The notes under the pieces were generated by a model. That model was not told where the DNA came from, ran no database searches, and was given only the letters and a program-made list of their open reading frames with translations. The position numbers and the translations under genes are program-made. A stretch of 15,897 nt of DNA from an uncultured Lachnospiraceae bacterium (lineage in GTDB: Bacteria > Bacillota > Clostridia > Lachnospirales > Lachnospiraceae): assembly GCA_910577065.1 (NCBI GenBank), contig CAJTLD010000059.1, positions 1,037 through 16,933 of the forward strand, read 5' to 3'. Positions 14,173 to 15,897 of this stretch are shown here, in pieces (position 1 is the stretch's first letter; each line of letters opens with the position of its first letter).

Positions 14173-14651
14173 GGCGCAATCTTCATCCTTTCATCTTTTG
14201 CCGGCTCAGCCATAATCGTGCCGTGGTCTTTGTATTTTTTCAGTATAAAATTCGTCTTCGTCGAAAGCACGGAATCCAGCGGCGAAAGCTTCTCCGATAC
14301 AAACTGCGATACCTCGCGCAGGGTTTTGCCTTCCAGGGTAACCATAAAATCAAATCCGCCGGATATCAGATAAACCGACTCCACCTCCGGATAGTTGTAA
14401 ATCCGCTCCGCCACCTTGTCAAACCCCATGCCGCGCTGCGGGGTGACGCGCACCTCGATCATAGCGGTCACCTTTTCAATCCCGGTTTTATCCCAGTTGA
14501 TTAATGTATGGTAACCGCAGATAACATGCTCCTGCTCCATTGCTTCCAGTTCGTTCATAACTGCCGCTTCGTTTACGCCAAGCATAATCGCAAGCTCCTT
14601 TATGGCGATACGGCTGGTTTTTTCGATAAATGCCAGTATTTTTTCACGCAT
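14169..14651 (-). CDS. Lrp/AsnC-family transcriptional regulator
   Basis: A 160-residue feast/famine regulator. The N-terminal helix-turn-helix spans about residues 1-45 (REKILAFIEKTSRIAIKEL then AIMLGVNEAAVMNELEAME). The RAM effector-binding and oligomerisation domain follows (about 60-140) with AMIEVRVTP, YPEVESVYLISGGFDFMV and the Gly98-Gly99 turn typical of the family. An ATG at 14657 is in frame, but its GAGGGG site would be only 2 nt away; ATG 14651 has the correct 8-nt spacing and is preferred. The stop overlaps the aminotransferase start. Known for the family: an amino acid ligand controls DNA binding and the regulator often acts on its own operon, so the adjacent aminotransferase is the obvious target. 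No convincing promoter was recognised in the 80 bp upstream. Confidence 0.92.
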   Translation of the reverse strand: MREKILAFIEKTSRIAIKELAIMLGVNEAAVMNELEAMEQEHVICGYHTLINWDKTGIEKVTAMIEVRVTPQRGMGFDKVAERIYNYPEVESVYLISGGFDFMVTLEGKTLREVSQFVSEKLSPLDSVLSTKTNFILKKYKDHGTIMAEPAKDERMKIAP

Positions 14652-14736
14652 TTTCATTTCCCCTCTTATTTAAATGTTCTGTTCTATCCTATGTTGCAAA
14701 ATCCGGATTATGGCAAAGTTTCTGCCGCTTCGCTTT

Positions 14737-15726
14737 TTATCCTTTTAAAACCTTATAAAGCTCATCCGTTTTCGGCGGCTCCAAAAACCTCCGCTCTTCC
14801 CCGTTTAACAAAACCCGGTCGTTGGATCCCGTCGCCTTGCCGATTACGGCCGCTTCAATCCCTGCCTTTTGCAGTTCTGCCACAAGCCCGTTCCCGTCAA
14901 AAGACGCCATAAGCATTGCCCCGCTTCCAATTAGCCCATAAGGATTGATTCCAAAAAATTCACACAGTTCCACCGTCTCCTGTTTAACCGGAATCTTTTT
15001 GAGTTCTATCTCCAGCCCGACGCCGGAACTCTCCGCCATTTCCCAGAGCGCGCCGAAAATCCCGCCTTCTGTTACATCGTGCATCGCGCCGACGCCGCAG
15101 CGCACTGCGACCGCCGATTCCGGCAGAACCGAAAGCATTGCGTCAAATTTCTTTGCCTTCCTTATAAAATGCGCGGAAAACCGTTTTAATAGTTCCGTTT
15201 CTTTCTCCTTTGCCAGAATCGACGTCCCTTCCAGGCCGATCCATTTCGTTATGACAATATCCATCCCCGGCTTCGCCCCGGCGGTAGTTACAAGCGCGCC
15301 TTTTTTGGCTTTGCCGACCCCGGTCACGGTAATGACAGGCTGGTTTACAACTGCGGTAACCTCCGTATGCCCGCCCATCACCTGTACGTTTGCCTTACTG
15401 CAGGCAGCTTCCGCCTGCCTTATCAAAATTTTTATGTCTTCTTCCGTAATATCCGGCGGCAAAAGCGCCGATAACATTACGCCAACCGGCTCTGCGCCCG
15501 CGCTTGCCAGGTCGTTTAACGTAATCTGGATTGCCAGTTCTCCCACGTCTACCGACGTCCCTGTAATCGGATCGGTGGAAAGTACAAACACTTCATCTTC
15601 CTCCAATGCGACCGCTGCGCAGTCTTCCCCGACTGCAGCCCCTAAGACAACTTCTTTCCGTTTGGTATGGATTTGTTTTAAAACAGCTCGCTTCAATACG
15701 CTCTCTGGTACTTTTCCAATTTTCAT
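14737..15726 (-). CDS. AIR synthase-related protein (PurM/HypE fold)
   Basis: A 329-residue member of the PurM/HypE/SelD/ThiL ATP-binding superfamily. GEDCAAVAL (33-41) with a preceding Gly/Ala stretch, STDPIT with Asp52, and NDLASAGAEP (71-80) form the ATP and magnesium site of the first domain. MGGHTEVT (117-124) and HDVTEGGIFGALWEM (216-230) are in the positions of the HypE blocks GGDTAV and HDPTRGG. The C-terminal domain ends with INPYGLIGSGAMLMA and GKAT. No hydrogenase maturation, purine or selenium gene is nearby, so a HypE role is not supported. The substrate is unknown. ATG 15726 with GTGAGGG upstream is preferred over the longer frame to 15777, since homology starts at MKIGKVPE and the extension covers the hairpin. 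Possibly co-transcribed with the downstream lrp gene, 85 bp away. Confidence 0.82.
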   Translation of the reverse strand: MKIGKVPESVLKRAVLKQIHTKRKEVVLGAAVGEDCAAVALEEDEVFVLSTDPITGTSVDVGELAIQITLNDLASAGAEPVGVMLSALLPPDITEEDIKILIRQAEAACSKANVQVMGGHTEVTAVVNQPVITVTGVGKAKKGALVTTAGAKPGMDIVITKWIGLEGTSILAKEKETELLKRFSAHFIRKAKKFDAMLSVLPESAVAVRCGVGAMHDVTEGGIFGALWEMAESSGVGLEIELKKIPVKQETVELCEFFGINPYGLIGSGAMLMASFDGNGLVAELQKAGIEAAVIGKATGSNDRVLLNGEERRFLEPPKTDELYKVLKG

Positions 15727-15751
15727 GCAGCCCTCACCTGTAATCCACAAC

Positions 15752-15788
15752 AAGGCTGTCTTCGGTTCGATAGCCAAAAGACAGCCTT
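15752..15788 (-). other. Stem-loop between Lys/Glu-rich gene and AIR synthase-related gene
   Basis: An 11-bp perfect stem (AAGGCTGTCTT at 15752-15762 with AAGACAGCCTT at 15778-15788) encloses a 15-nt loop in which GGTT and AGCC can pair further. It lies 20 bp after the stop of the upstream minus-strand gene. On the minus strand it is followed by GTTGTGG, not by a T-tract; the plus strand has TTTTTT a few bases later. It may be a weak terminator, a processing site, or a bidirectional element. Confidence 0.5.
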
Positions 15789-15807
15789 ATCTGTTTTTTC
15801 TATTCTT

Positions 15808-15897
15808 TTACTCTTCTTTTTCCTTTTTCTCTTCCTTCTTTTCTTCTTTCTTTTCTTCCTTTTTCTCCATTTTCTCCTGCTCTTTAGCGGCCTGTTC
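15808..15897 (-). CDS. Lys/Glu-rich C-terminus of an unidentified protein (partial)
   Basis: The minus strand is open from the right edge to a TAA at 15808-15810. It gives 29 residues ending in repeated EEKK units followed by EKEE, after the start EQAAKEQEKMEKK. The strictly alternating Lys and Glu codons and the hairpin 20 bp downstream fit the real 3' end of a gene, and a charged tail of this sort is likely disordered or a single long helix. The 5' part lies outside the window, so the protein cannot be identified. The chance that this is non-coding A/G-rich sequence is small but real. Confidence 0.6.
   Translation of the reverse strand, partial: EQAAKEQEKMEKKEEKKEEKKEEKKEKEE

Noticed and set aside
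14652..14736. A promoter for the lrp operon
   Set aside because: TTGCAA and several A+T-rich hexamers are present, but no pair has both acceptable sequence and spacing, so none is annotated.

Overview
The window looks like a chromosomal segment of a Gram-positive, probably spore-forming member of the Clostridia (a Lachnospiraceae-like genome). The reasons are AGGAGG-type ribosome binding sites, a Firmicute-style TopB, a PdaA-type cortex deacetylase, a BlaI/BlaR1 pair, and an ecfA1-ecfA2-ecfT-truA block. No rRNA, tRNA, CRISPR array, transposase or phage gene was seen. All genes except one cassette lie on the minus strand.

Left part (1-5575, read right to left). A PdaA-like polysaccharide deacetylase is followed by topB, which has its own promoter, and an MscS-type channel that ends at a strong intrinsic terminator. 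The promoter and two palindromic operators of a blaI-blaR1 pair begin directly at that terminator. blaR1 runs off the left edge before its sensor domain.

Middle (5576-8994). A three-gene plus-strand cassette is visibly more A+T-rich than its neighbours and has its own promoter. It encodes a small ABC/SMC-type ATPase, a zinc-type HNH nuclease and a DUF262 protein, with overlapping reading frames. The ATPase and HNH pair recalls the Septu (PtuA/PtuB) defence architecture, and DUF262 is the regulatory half of GmrSD-type modification-dependent restriction. The combination is best read as an anti-phage or anti-plasmid system. It is the most interesting content here.

Right part (8995-15897, read right to left). 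The partial 3' end of a Lys/Glu-rich protein is followed by an AIR-synthase-related (PurM/HypE fold) protein. Then comes a tightly packed probable operon: Lrp/AsnC regulator, PLP aminotransferase, tRNA 2'-O-methyltransferase TrmL, ECF transporter ATPases EcfA1 and EcfA2, transmembrane EcfT, and tRNA pseudouridine synthase TruA. A 163-bp imperfect palindrome sits between ecfT and truA. The defence cassette ends 11 bp from the truA stop codon in convergent orientation.

All functions are inferred from motifs and gene order read by eye; no database search was possible.
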